From Microvirga sp. VF16 (GTDB lineage: Bacteria > Pseudomonadota > Alphaproteobacteria > Rhizobiales > Beijerinckiaceae): 64,000 bases of DNA. Shown here piece after piece: positions 16,863-25,683 of the stretch. The translations under genes were made by a program, and so were the position numbers. The DNA lies in the NCBI RefSeq assembly GCF_016864375.1, contig NZ_CP069355.1, forward strand, positions 62,001 through 126,000, given 5' to 3'. Each line of letters opens with the position of its first letter. Position 1 is the stretch's first letter. Below the pieces are notes generated by a model, which saw only the letters and a program-made list of their open reading frames with translations, had not been told where the DNA came from and did no database searches.

Positions 16863-18106
16863 TTGCGGCGACTGAAGCGCGTTTGCGATCGAAGCTCAGG
16901 CCTACTCCAAACCCAGCCAACGCCCTTCGGCTACCGCTACATCACGCGTGAGGCTGGCGGGGAGACGCACGCTAGGAGATTGACGAGGAGGCCGCACAAA
17001 TCGTGCGCCAGATTGTCACCTGGGTTGGGCACGAGCGCTCGATGCTGGCGGGAGTCTGCCGGCGCCTGCACGACAGCGGGCTTCCAAATCCGACTGAGCG
17101 GCCACACTGGAGCCGGGCGATGATCCATAGCATGCTGCTCGATCCTGCCTATGCGGGACAGGCGCTTTATGGTCGATGCTAGAGCGTGCCGTGGCGGCCG
17201 CCGCTTCATCCGCCGCGCGGCCACGATGGCCTGCCGCGGCGGTCCTGGCGGCAAGTGCTCGCCCCGACTGAGCGGCACATCAGCATCGCGGTGCCGGCGA
17301 TTGTTGGCGAAGAACTCTTTGCGAGTGTCGCCGAGCAGTTGGAGGAGAACCGCAGACGCAGTCGCCAGCGGCTTGCGGGCGTTCAGTATCTGCTGCGCGG
17401 CCTACTGGTCTGCGAGAAGTGCGGTTATGGGTTCACCGGCCATCACCATCGCGGGCAGTGGCGCTACTATCGCTGTTGCGGCACCGACCGCAGCCGCTTC
17501 CACGGTGCATTCCGGTGCGATGCTCGGCTGGTCGCCACGGAGTTGCTTGACGAGGCAGTGTGGGACGAAATCTGCCGGCTGCTCGACGATCCGGCACAGG
17601 TGATCGCCGAGTATCAGCGGCGCCTGGACACCGTGCAGGCCACGCCGCATCGGCTCGAACTCGATGCCCTTGACCGTCAACGGGCCAAGGCCCGCCGCGC
17701 GCTCGAGCGGCTGATCGACAGCTACACGGAGGGACTGATCGAAAAGCCCGAATTCGAGCCGCGCCTGACCGCATTGCGCCGCCGGACAGCCCGGCTGGAA
17801 GCCGAAGCCAAGGCTCAACAGGAGGCCGATGAGCAGGTCCGCTCGCTGCACCTCGTCATTGGTAAGCTGGACCTGTTTGCCACGATGGTGCACGAGCGGC
17901 TCGGGGCTGCGGATTGTACGACGAAGCGCGACATTATCTGTACCCTCGTCAAGCGCATCGAGGTGGCCGATGATATTGTTCGGGTGATCTTCCGGGTTGA
18001 TCCCGGCTTCTCAGGTCCACCTGAGACAGGCCGAACTTTGCACTATTGTCCAACACGTCGTTATCATGCATGCGATGCTCAAGACCGGCACCTTCTTCGA
18101 CCATAG
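16863..18106 (+). pseudogene. Large serine recombinase/resolvase, C-terminal remnant
   Basis: Pieces in three frames match the DNA-binding part of large serine recombinases. They are PFGYRYI near 16920, EEAAQIVRQIVTWVGHER with the recombinase domain near 16985-17040, a stop at 17178-17180, then an intact frame to 18106. That frame carries the zinc-ribbon (LLVCEKCGYGFTGHH and later a Cys in GAFRCDARL) and a long coiled coil rich in Arg, Glu and Leu. The catalytic N-terminal domain with its nucleophile serine is missing, so it cannot recombine DNA. It marks an old mobile-element boundary between the two phosphonate clusters. Confidence 0.75.
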
Positions 18107-18437
18107 CGTCGGTGCTGCAGCTTGATCGTTTGAGAATCGCGTTCAATCTCAGAGCGCGCTGAGATGTCCCTGCCGGGATGTGGGCCGAGCCATTCCGCTT
18201 GATGGGATGCACTGCTGATACAGCCGAGTGCGTCGTCCACATGGGAAGGCTCCTTTCGCGAAGCTCGATCGTGCTGAGACGGTTGTCGACCGTGAAGACG
18301 ACCCTGCTCCCGGCAGACGCTCACGCGGCGCGCCAAAAGACAGGCTGCGACCACGACTCTGCTCAGTGTTGCCTCGGCCCCGGTCGAGGGCCCATGTGGG
18401 TGAGGTATCGCGAAAAAGCTTGCAAAGTGGCCCGCGA
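18107..18437. other. Intergenic region downstream of phnN
   Basis: No gene is supported. A short hairpin, ATCTCAG / CTGAGAT with a six-base GC-rich loop at 18146-18165, lies about 270 bases past the end of the minus-strand phn operon. It could contribute to transcript ending but is far from the last stop codon and lacks a U run. Confidence 0.3.
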
Positions 18438-19028
18438 TTAGACGGCCCCATCAGAATCAGGATCCGCCGGCAATGAGCGCTGAAGAACCTCGACAAGCTG
18501 GTTGCCAGCAAAGGAGAGTTCGCCAGAATTGTCGATCGCCAGCGCATCATCTAGATTGACGTCAATCTTGTCGCTTCTCGCCAGGCGGGCTTTTCGAGAC
18601 TCATGCCTCTCCCGTCCGCGCCTCTCCAGTCGTTGTGCCAGGACGGTTGGCGAGGCCGCGATGCTGATGACCTGAAGCGTGGCATAGCGGCGACGTGCTT
18701 CGGGGAGGATGGCGCGCGAGCCGTTAGCGACGACTACATGGCCTTGGGCAAGCCAGTCGTCGATGATGTTGGGAAGGCCGTAATGGAGCCCATGTGCCTC
18801 CCAATAGAGGGCAAAGGCTTCGCTCTCGACCTGTTTCCGGAATTCGGCGAGGTCGACAGGGTCATGGTCCTCCCCGACCGAAGCCGGGCGGGTGATGACG
18901 CGGCGGACGAAGCGAATCCGATCGTCATGCTGGAGACGCTCCTTCGCGTAGTCGATCAGGGTGTCCTTGCCGGCACCGCTCGGCCCGACTACCAGGACGA
19001 GCTGGCCGCTGAAACCAGGGTTCGTCAT
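18438..19028 (-). CDS. phnN: Ribose 1,5-bisphosphate phosphokinase PhnN
   Basis: A 196-residue guanylate-kinase-like protein. The P-loop is GPSGAGKDT (about 15-23), followed by the base-recognition region FVRRVITRP and the HGLHYGLP segment typical of PhnN. It makes PRPP from ribose 1,5-bisphosphate, feeding the product of C-P lyase phosphonate breakdown back into nucleotide synthesis. It is the last gene of the phnGHIJKLM run and starts 4 bases after the DUF1045 stop. Confidence 0.9.
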   Translation of the reverse strand: MTNPGFSGQLVLVVGPSGAGKDTLIDYAKERLQHDDRIRFVRRVITRPASVGEDHDPVDLAEFRKQVESEAFALYWEAHGLHYGLPNIIDDWLAQGHVVVANGSRAILPEARRRYATLQVISIAASPTVLAQRLERRGRERHESRKARLARSDKIDVNLDDALAIDNSGELSFAGNQLVEVLQRSLPADPDSDGAV

Positions 19029-19032
19029 GATG

Positions 19033-19782
19033 CTACGCTCCCCGTTTCAATTCAAAACGGGAGCGGACGACGAAATCGGCCCCGGGCCGCGCCTGCTCGA
19101 ACAGCGTCAGGGCATCGATGGCATAATCGTCCGTCGTCAGCGCCCCGAACAGCTTATCGAGCCGGTGCCGCACCCTCGATTGCATCCCAGACGGGAGCTT
19201 GTCGGTCAGCGTCATATGGAAGCGGAAACGGTCGAACACATAAGGATAGCCCCACCGCACCAGATGCGTGGTCTCGATATCATCGAGACGATGGCTCAGG
19301 CGTCTCTGCAATTCTGTTTCGTTCAAGGGTGCCCGAAACGGATCGAAGGCGTCAACGATGGTCGAGGCAAACGCGCGCAGCATCGGCAGCGGCTTGACCG
19401 GAACGAGGGCAAAGAAGCCGCTGATCAGATCAATCCGAAACCGACCGATCGGGCACGGCCGACAGGCCGCGGCAAAGCGGGACAGGGTTTCTTCGAGCTC
19501 GTCGATGTGTCGGCCGGCAGCGAGACGAAACGGCGCCTTCAGGGTCGCGTGGAAGCCGTAACGGCGGGGTTCCGTCGTGACGGACCGTGCCTCGTCGTGG
19601 ATCTCCGGAGCAAGGCTGCCGCGAGCAGTCCGGAAGGCGTCTCGTCCCAGCCAATGAACGGCGGCTCGGGTTAACGGATGCCCGGCCGGCGGGCTGTAAT
19701 AGATCGCGTAGCGTGGCTCGTCATCCGGACCGGGAAACACTGCAGCGACCTGTTCCGCCTCGGATCGTTCGGTGCTACTCAC
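19033..19782 (-). CDS. DUF1045 phosphonate-metabolism 2H phosphoesterase-like protein
   Basis: A 249-residue protein of the phosphonate-linked DUF1045 family. It has the two HxT motifs of 2H phosphoesterases: YGFHATLKAPF near residues 72-82 and DRFRFHMTLTDK near 191. Such enzymes open or cleave cyclic phosphates. The cluster has no PhnP, the metallo-beta-lactamase-fold enzyme that opens 5-phosphoribosyl 1,2-cyclic phosphate in E. coli. This protein is therefore a candidate to do that step between PhnJ and PhnN. That is an inference from gene order and motifs. It starts 22 bases after the phnM stop. Confidence 0.8.
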   Translation of the reverse strand: MSSTERSEAEQVAAVFPGPDDEPRYAIYYSPPAGHPLTRAAVHWLGRDAFRTARGSLAPEIHDEARSVTTEPRRYGFHATLKAPFRLAAGRHIDELEETLSRFAAACRPCPIGRFRIDLISGFFALVPVKPLPMLRAFASTIVDAFDPFRAPLNETELQRRLSHRLDDIETTHLVRWGYPYVFDRFRFHMTLTDKLPSGMQSRVRHRLDKLFGALTTDDYAIDALTLFEQARPGADFVVRSRFELKRGA

Positions 19783-19803
19783 CTGATCGCTCCACCTGTC
19801 AAG

Positions 19804-21090
19804 TCACTGACGAACCGGCACTGGGCGGTATGGAACCTCACGATCCGCCATATTGCGGTGAGGTTGGATTGTCCTGCCAGCCTCATTTAACGAACCCCCA
19901 GCACTCCCTTGAGCCGGATGTGTTCCGACAGACTTCTCTCCCACGGTGAGCGTTCCGTCCGACCAGACCAACCGGCCGCCGCGAAGCGCGGCGCGCAGGC
20001 GCGGCATGCGGCCACGTTCAGCGATCACAAGGTCGGCGCGCAGCCCCTCGGCGATCTGACCGCGGTCGTCAAGCCCGAGCGCATTCGCCGGGTTTCGGCT
20101 CGCCAAGGCGACCGAGCTGGCAAGACCGCCTTCGCCAATGTCACCGAGCGCAATCACCGCCGGCAGGATCGCCGATGGATGATAGTCGCTGGCGAGAATA
20201 TCGAGGACACCGGCCGCATAGGCTTCGCGAGCCGACAGGTTCCCGGAATAGGACAGACCTCTAACCGCGTTAGGAGCGCCCATGGCGATCGCAAGCCCGA
20301 GCCGCTTTGCCTCTTTCGCCGCTCCAAGGTTGATCGGAAACTCACTGATCGCGGCCCCGAGACTGTGCATCAGTGCCACCTTCTCGACGGTGTCGTCGTC
20401 ATGGGACGCTATGGCAATACCACGGGTGCTCGCCAGCTCAGCCAGGCCGGTGACGATATGCATCGCGTCGCCATGCGCGGCGCGGTCAGCAATGCGCTGC
20501 TTGACGAGCTCGGCGGCTCGCGCCGTTTCAATCTTGTAGGCCTTCGCCGTGTTGGCGACATGGATCTCGATATCTCGATATTGGCCTTGACCGGGTGTGT
20601 GGTCCATCAGCGAGATCAGCCGAAGCGCGCCGGTATCCATCAACTTTTCTGCCACGGTGAGCGCGGACGGGAATGTCACCTCGAAGCGCGCATGCACACG
20701 GTGGTCGATCAGCAGCTCGGCGTGCATGGCGGCCAGCGCCTCGATCATGGCGCTCGTCTGTTCGACCGAGCGGACATGACCGTAGGTTGCCGGTGTAAAG
20801 GCAAGCGCTGCATAGGCGGTCGTCACGCCGCAGGAGGCAAGTTTCTTGTCGAGGTCGTAAATGCCAAGTTCGAGCGGCATGCGGGCATTGGCGCGCGGCT
20901 CGACCTCCTTCTCGATCATGTCGCCATGCATGTCGACGAAGCCGGGGAGCAGCAGCCTGCCGCCGCCTTCGACATCGGCATCCGCGATCGGCGTTTCCCG
21001 AATGTCGGCGATCAATCCGCCCTCGATCCTGACCGCGCCTCGCTCGATGACACGGTCCTTCAAGACGATCTCGAAATTACTCAGCCACAT
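19804..21090 (-). CDS. phnM: Alpha-D-ribose 1-methylphosphonate 5-triphosphate diphosphatase PhnM
   Basis: A 428-residue amidohydrolase-fold protein with LPGFVDMHGDMIEKEVEPR at the metal site, a metal-binding His in LMDHTPGQGQ, SHDDDTVEKV, and LASDYHPSAILPAV near the end of the barrel. In the C-P lyase pathway it removes pyrophosphate from the ribosyl phosphonate triphosphate. The usual protein is near 380 residues. This one has an extra tail of roughly 45 residues after RLVWSDGTLTV that looks like read-through of intergenic sequence, perhaps after loss of the original stop. Its start lies inside the end of phnL. Confidence 0.9.
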   Translation of the reverse strand: MWLSNFEIVLKDRVIERGAVRIEGGLIADIRETPIADADVEGGGRLLLPGFVDMHGDMIEKEVEPRANARMPLELGIYDLDKKLASCGVTTAYAALAFTPATYGHVRSVEQTSAMIEALAAMHAELLIDHRVHARFEVTFPSALTVAEKLMDTGALRLISLMDHTPGQGQYRDIEIHVANTAKAYKIETARAAELVKQRIADRAAHGDAMHIVTGLAELASTRGIAIASHDDDTVEKVALMHSLGAAISEFPINLGAAKEAKRLGLAIAMGAPNAVRGLSYSGNLSAREAYAAGVLDILASDYHPSAILPAVIALGDIGEGGLASSVALASRNPANALGLDDRGQIAEGLRADLVIAERGRMPRLRAALRGGRLVWSDGTLTVGEKSVGTHPAQGSAGGSLNEAGRTIQPHRNMADREVPYRPVPVRQ

Positions 21091-21841
21091 GGTTCGCCCC
21101 GTCCTCGATCTTGATGGCCTTCAGGTGGATTTCCCGGTCGATCAGCCCGGCTACGTCTTCCGGGTGATGGAAGACGCCGATCATCGCGACGCCGGACGCT
21201 TTCAGCTCGGCCAGGCGTTCGACGAGCGCCTGCCGGGCGGCGTGGTCGAGGGAGGCGGTCGGTTCGTCGAGGAGCAGCAGACGCTGCGGTAGGATCAGCG
21301 CACGCGCCAGGTTGACCTTCTGCTGCTCGCCACCGGAGAAGGTGGAGGGATAGGCCGGCCAGAGCTGGCGTTTGACCCCGAAGGCGGCAAGCCAGCGGCG
21401 GGCCTCGACAAGAGCCTCAGCATGCGGTGTGCCGGCGAGCCGGAGAGGCTCGGCGACGACCTCTTCCGCCGGAACGCGAGGGCGCGCATTCAGAAACTGC
21501 GTCACGAAACCGATTTCCCGGCGCCGCAGCACGGCGATATCGACATCGGCCGCCGCGGCCAGATCGATCACGCCCTCCCGCGTGTGGTAATAGGCATGGC
21601 CGGCGCGCGGCACGTAGGAGCGGTAGAGCGTGCGCAGCAGCGTCGATTTGCCGGCGCCGTTTTCGCCTTTCAGCAGGATGAACTCCCCTTCACCAAGTTC
21701 GAAATCGATGTTCTCGAAGGCAAAGAGCGTGCGCCTGAGGTGATGCATTTCGAATTGTTTAGAAAGCCTCTCGACACGCAGCACCGGTGCTCCGGCTCTG
21801 CGAGCGCTAACGTGAATGTTCATTTCGATATCTTTTCTCAA
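21077..21841 (-). CDS. phnL: C-P lyase ABC-like subunit PhnL
   Basis: A 254-residue ATP-binding-cassette protein with Walker A GENGAGKST, signature TFSGGEQQKVNLARAL, Walker B LLLDEPTASLD and switch FHHPEDV. PhnL is not a membrane transporter subunit; in E. coli it binds the C-P lyase core with PhnK. The stretch FVTQFLNARPRVPAEEVV is typical of PhnL. ATG 21841 overlaps the phnK stop; ATG 21823 is an alternative. Confidence 0.9.
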   Translation of the reverse strand: MRKDIEMNIHVSARRAGAPVLRVERLSKQFEMHHLRRTLFAFENIDFELGEGEFILLKGENGAGKSTLLRTLYRSYVPRAGHAYYHTREGVIDLAAAADVDIAVLRRREIGFVTQFLNARPRVPAEEVVAEPLRLAGTPHAEALVEARRWLAAFGVKRQLWPAYPSTFSGGEQQKVNLARALILPQRLLLLDEPTASLDHAARQALVERLAELKASGVAMIGVFHHPEDVAGLIDREIHLKAIKIEDGANHVAE

Positions 21842-22665
21842 AGCTTGGCGTGGACGAGCTGCTGGGTGTATTCGTGCTGCGGATCCTGGAAGATCTGGTC
21901 AGCCAATCCCTGCTCAACCACCATGCCGCGGCGCATGACCATGACCCGATCTGCCATGGTGCGAATGACGCCGAGATCGTGCGAGACGAGAACCATGGTG
22001 ATGGCGCGATCCCGCTGCAGCCGCTTCAGCGTGTCGAGCACCAGCGCCTGCACGCTGACGTCAAGGCCGGTGGTCGGCTCGTCGAGCAGCAGCACAGCGG
22101 GCTCGAGCGCGATCGCTTTGGCCAGCTGGACGCGCTGCTGCATGCCACCCGAAAGCTCGCGCGGTGTAGCGTCCATGCGCTGGATTGGGAACTCCGATGC
22201 ATCAAGAGATTGGCGAGCGCGTTCGCGCAGCTCGGCGAAGTTGCGCTCTCCGGCGATCAGCAGGCGTTCGGCGACATTGCCGCTGCTCGTATGGTTCATC
22301 AGCAGGCCAAGATGCGGGTTCTGATAGACGATGCCGATGTGGCGCGCCCGCAGCATCCGCCGCTCGAAGCGGTCGAGCGTGAAGAGATTGCGCTCCTCCT
22401 GGCCCGGCAGCGCCAGATGGTAGCTTCCGGCATCAGGTGTATCCTCGAGGTTCATCATCCGAAGCAGAGTGGACTTGCCGGAGCCGGATTCGCCGACGAT
22501 GCCGAGGACTTCGCCGGGGTAGACCGTGACGTCGACGCCACCGAGTGCCCTGACATCACCGAAGCTGCGGGTGATGCTGCGCATGGTTAGCATGGGTTCG
22601 GCCAGCATCAGCCGTGGCGGTTTATGCTTGATACCCGCCGCGTTCTCGATAGTTACGCTGGTCAT
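21838..22665 (-). CDS. phnK: C-P lyase ABC subunit PhnK
   Basis: A 275-residue ABC ATPase with Walker A GESGSGKST, signature LSGGMQQRVQLAKAI, Walker B LLLDEPTTGLD and LVSHDLGVI. The motif YQNPHLGLLMNHTSSGNVAE is characteristic of PhnK and differs from peptide importers. In the E. coli structure a PhnK dimer docks onto PhnJ of the core complex. The start overlaps the phnJ stop, so production is coupled. Confidence 0.9.
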   Translation of the reverse strand: MTSVTIENAAGIKHKPPRLMLAEPMLTMRSITRSFGDVRALGGVDVTVYPGEVLGIVGESGSGKSTLLRMMNLEDTPDAGSYHLALPGQEERNLFTLDRFERRMLRARHIGIVYQNPHLGLLMNHTSSGNVAERLLIAGERNFAELRERARQSLDASEFPIQRMDATPRELSGGMQQRVQLAKAIALEPAVLLLDEPTTGLDVSVQALVLDTLKRLQRDRAITMVLVSHDLGVIRTMADRVMVMRRGMVVEQGLADQIFQDPQHEYTQQLVHAKL

Positions 22666-23576
22666 CAGTCCATCCTCCCATTCTTGTACCAGGTCTCCCC
22701 AATCTCGACCTTTTGCCCTTCCGCCTTGCGGATGTGCTTGCTGGCGAAATTGCTGTCGGAAAGCTCAAACTTTGACGAACCGTCCTCCTGTGGAAGCTCG
22801 TTCATGAAGAAGCCGGTGACCTTGCTGCGGTAGCAGGTCTTGTCCCGATGGTCCTCGACCCGGTAAGGCACGTCGTCGAACACGAGGGGATCGACGTCCG
22901 TGTAAGGCGGTACGGCGTAGATCCGCTTTTCACCGCCTGCGGAGAGAATGGTCAGGTGCTCCGCCTGGTGCAGCTTCAACACGTCCCAGCGCGGGATCGG
23001 TGAAGGCGTGATCACGTGCCGGCCGTTGACGAGACTAGGATACTGATCGGCCTTCATAATCCGGCCGAACTTGACCAGTTGCTCGTAAAGAATGAGCCAG
23101 AGTTGACTATAGTCTGCGTCGCCATGCATCACTCTCGCGGCCGACATATCCGGCTGAACCGGCCGCAGCGGCTCCGGATTGGGCACCTGGAGAACCAAAA
23201 TCTGGCCGTCTCGCAGCTTTTCCTCCGGGATACGGTGACGCGACTGGATGATCGTGGCTGCTTGAGTATCGAGGGTCTCGACACAACCCCCGACCCGACC
23301 GAAGAACTTGCGGATGCTGCAGGCATTGACGGAGTCGTCCGCGCCCTGGTCGATCACCTTGACGACGGAAGTCGGCTTCAGGAGCGTCAGCGTCACCTGA
23401 AGTCCGCCGGTTCCCCAACCACGCGCCATCGGCACTTCGCGACTGGCATAGGGGACTTGGTAGCCTGGCACCGCGACGGCCTTCAGAATGCGACGACGGA
23501 GCTCTCGCTTGGCCGACTCGTCGAGAAAGCCGTAGTTGAAATCAGCCCACTCCTTGGTCAACTCGTTCAGTCTCAC
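22665..23576 (-). CDS. phnJ: Divergent PhnJ (C-P lyase catalytic subunit homologue) without the Fe-S cysteines
   Basis: A 303-residue full-length PhnJ homologue. It keeps the Gly motif AVPGYQVPY (35-43), GWGTGGLQ, IDQGADDSVNACSIR, QSRHRIPE and EKRIYAVPPYTDV. In E. coli, Cys241, Cys244 and Cys266 hold the [4Fe-4S] cluster and Cys272 forms the thiyl radical. The matching region here reads DKTCYRSKVTGFFMNE and FELSDSNFASK. Only Cys248 is kept; the other positions are Ser251, Leu272 and Ala278. The nucleotide sequence has no frameshift there, and a further tail of about 25 residues follows. It overlaps phnI and phnK. A normal radical-SAM reaction looks impossible by this protein alone, so it may do different chemistry, use another subunit, or be inactive. 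Confidence 0.9.
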   Translation of the reverse strand: MRLNELTKEWADFNYGFLDESAKRELRRRILKAVAVPGYQVPYASREVPMARGWGTGGLQVTLTLLKPTSVVKVIDQGADDSVNACSIRKFFGRVGGCVETLDTQAATIIQSRHRIPEEKLRDGQILVLQVPNPEPLRPVQPDMSAARVMHGDADYSQLWLILYEQLVKFGRIMKADQYPSLVNGRHVITPSPIPRWDVLKLHQAEHLTILSAGGEKRIYAVPPYTDVDPLVFDDVPYRVEDHRDKTCYRSKVTGFFMNELPQEDGSSKFELSDSNFASKHIRKAEGQKVEIGETWYKNGRMD

Positions 23577-24667
23577 AGCGCGGTCTCCTTCTCTTTCGAT
23601 GCCATTTCCTCCTCGGTCTGAACTTTCGACGTCTCTGCTTCACGATCCGCCCTCACGCGTCTGTACGTGTCAAGCGTCGACTGGAAGGTAACGTAGTGCG
23701 GAAGTTTGAAGTGGAGGCAGAAGCCGGAGCCTTCGACCGGCTCGGTATGATAAAGCACGAACTCCTCGGTGACGGCTGGATGCGTATTGGGCTGACTGGA
23801 TGCAAGATCGAGCGATGCGGCAGCAATCACTTTCACCTCATTCCAGCCAAAGGTAGCCGAGAAGCCGAGCTCGAGGTTCTTCGACTTGGAGATGATCTCC
23901 GCCTGGCTGACACGGACACGGCCGGCGCTGAAGATCGTCCCCCGCGGATGCCGCAACCGGAGCGGCGCTTCCGCGAGTCGCAGTTCGTTGACCGTCGGAT
24001 GAACGGGGCCATAGCCGCGCATGGTGGAGTAGCCGAGCGCCAGCGTACCTCCGGTATCAGCACGGGCGAGACTCTGCAGCTTGTGAGCACGGCTGACGGG
24101 AAACAGCAGAGGCTGACGAGTGATGTCTGGAATGTCGTCCGGAACAACCTCCTCGATCGGGTGATCCTTAACGAGGCCCTGCGCTTTTTGCCATGCGGTG
24201 AGCGATGGCTGCGTCGCCGGCGCCGGTTCCGCTGCTGGGACCACCGGTTCCGGTGTGAACGCTTTCCCCTTCAGAACGCCGACCTGCAGCAGGCGGTGCG
24301 AATAATCAAGCGTCGGTCCGAGGATCTGGCCGCCTGGAATGTCCTTGAAGGCCGCCGAGATACGGCGAAGGGTGAAGAGATCCGGTTGCGTAACCGGCTC
24401 GGCGAAGCCGATCCGCGGCTGCGTCGTACGGTAGGCACGCAGGAGCAGAACCGCTTCGTATTGGTCTCCTCCGGCTTGCGCCAAGGCAAGGGCAGCCAGA
24501 TCCGGTTCGTAGAGCGACGCCTCTCCCATAATGCGATCGATCAGATAAGGGAGACTGCTACGGATTGCGGTCACCCGATCAAGGTCGATGGTCCCGAGAT
24601 CGTCTCGGAACAGCCGTTCTGATTGTTCGATGGCGTGTTCGCCACCCCTGGTTGCTACATAGGCCAT
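23573..24667 (-). CDS. phnI: C-P lyase core subunit PhnI (divergent)
   Basis: A 364-residue PhnI homologue, the subunit that in E. coli displaces the adenine of ATP with a phosphonate, helped by PhnG, H and L. Conserved blocks are YVATRGGEHAIEQ, VLLLRAYRTTQPRIGFAEP, ISAAFKDIPGGQILGPTLDY, LALGYSTMRGYGPVHP and the HFKLPHYVTFQ end, whose two His correspond to metal ligands at the PhnI-PhnJ interface. The canonical TECEMV segment reads VSQAEIIS here, and the loop after it is shorter. The C-terminal tail is charged. ATG 24667 sits in a TGATG overlap with phnH. Confidence 0.88.
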   Translation of the reverse strand: MAYVATRGGEHAIEQSERLFRDDLGTIDLDRVTAIRSSLPYLIDRIMGEASLYEPDLAALALAQAGGDQYEAVLLLRAYRTTQPRIGFAEPVTQPDLFTLRRISAAFKDIPGGQILGPTLDYSHRLLQVGVLKGKAFTPEPVVPAAEPAPATQPSLTAWQKAQGLVKDHPIEEVVPDDIPDITRQPLLFPVSRAHKLQSLARADTGGTLALGYSTMRGYGPVHPTVNELRLAEAPLRLRHPRGTIFSAGRVRVSQAEIISKSKNLELGFSATFGWNEVKVIAAASLDLASSQPNTHPAVTEEFVLYHTEPVEGSGFCLHFKLPHYVTFQSTLDTYRRVRADREAETSKVQTEEEMASKEKETAL

Positions 24668-25212
24668 CAGAGCATCTCGACTTTTGTTGAACGAGGGAGA
24701 CCGATCGCGCGGTCGCCGTCGATGAGATAAACATCCCAGCCGAGGGGATAGCGGATCGCGTGAGAACGCACCTGCCAGAAGGACGGATCGATGCCATCGA
24801 CCGCGATGGTCACGCTGTCCTTGATCCCAGGGCCAGTCAGCCACAGTCGGGCGCCGAAGCCGAAGCGAGCTGGTGCGAACAGGGTGGCCGCCTCGTCCGG
24901 ATACGACAATGTGCCAACGCGCAACATCGAGAGTTCGGACACCTTTCTGGCGCTGTCAATCGTTGCGAAGACATAGTCCGCGTCGTGTAGGGAAGCGGCA
25001 CGAGCACTGGTTTGGCGCAAAGCCTGCTCCAAGTTCGGATCATCCGAAACCGCGAAAGAGCATTCCCGATCGAGGAGGCTTTCTGCGATCGCCGCCCGTC
25101 CGTTGGAAGGTAGGGTTCGAACGATGCCAGGGCGGCTCAAGGCCCACATCAATTCCTCGAACGTGGCATTGGTCCGGCTATCATCGGCCGTCGGAAGCAG
25201 AGAGATTGTCAT
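24667..25212 (-). CDS. phnH: C-P lyase core subunit PhnH
   Basis: A 181-residue PhnH. The family motifs are FEELMWALSRPGIVRTLP at the N-terminus, LWLTGPGIKDSV in the middle and the C-terminal PLGWDVYLIDGDRAIGLPR. PhnH shares a fold with PLP enzymes but binds no PLP, and it is a structural subunit of the PhnGHIJ complex. The start lies in a TGATG overlap with the phnG stop. Confidence 0.9.
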   Translation of the reverse strand: MTISLLPTADDSRTNATFEELMWALSRPGIVRTLPSNGRAAIAESLLDRECSFAVSDDPNLEQALRQTSARAASLHDADYVFATIDSARKVSELSMLRVGTLSYPDEAATLFAPARFGFGARLWLTGPGIKDSVTIAVDGIDPSFWQVRSHAIRYPLGWDVYLIDGDRAIGLPRSTKVEML

Positions 25213-25670
25213 CAGAATGTCTCCATCTGGACGCGGGTTGCTTCGACCTTCTTTAGTCGTTCCCGATCGCTCTCTTCCTGATGGGCACATTCCGCATCCA
25301 GCAGTTCGACAATTGATAGGATATTGTGGCTGGCAGCGATCGCAGCGTCGATAACAGCCACCGCCATGGCATGTTCGAGATCCCTGCCGACGATTGCGCC
25401 GTAACCTTCCACCCCACGATCCGGCACCCGGATATGCGCCTCGGCGACAAGAACCTCGCCGAGATGAAATGCTGTTCCCCGCACTGTGTCCTGGTACGGC
25501 AGCATGGCGAGGCCGGTGCGATTGGTGATGACCGAAATCTCGCCAAGGCCGTTAAGGACCGTTTCAGCGCAGGCCTTGACGGCGTCAGGTCCACCTGATG
25601 CCAGGATCTCAAGTGCGCGCCGGTGGTCGAAACCACCGACAACAGGATCGTCAGTGTTTTTGTGTGTCAT
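25212..25670 (-). CDS. phnG: C-P lyase core subunit PhnG
   Basis: A 152-residue PhnG with the signature NRTGLAMLPYQDTVRGTAFH followed by LGEVLVAEAHIRV. It belongs to the core that attaches phosphonate to ribose. It is the first phn gene of the run, starting at ATG 25670 just 13 bases after the C39-like peptidase stop at 25684, so there is no room for a separate promoter and the two functions are probably co-expressed. Confidence 0.9.
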   Translation of the reverse strand: MTHKNTDDPVVGGFDHRRALEILASGGPDAVKACAETVLNGLGEISVITNRTGLAMLPYQDTVRGTAFHLGEVLVAEAHIRVPDRGVEGYGAIVGRDLEHAMAVAVIDAAIAASHNILSIVELLDAECAHQEESDRERLKKVEATRVQMETF

Positions 25671-25683
25671 GTGTCTCTTTTCT

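Noticed and set aside
19909..21114. 400-codon plus-strand frame opposite phnM
   Set aside because: It is the antisense shadow of phnM in GC-rich DNA; the protein is low in hydrophobic core residues and matches nothing.
22665..23576. A frameshift explaining the missing PhnJ cysteines
   Set aside because: I retranslated 22741-22860 by hand: the frame is continuous and homology (NE, ED, SDS) continues through the changed region.
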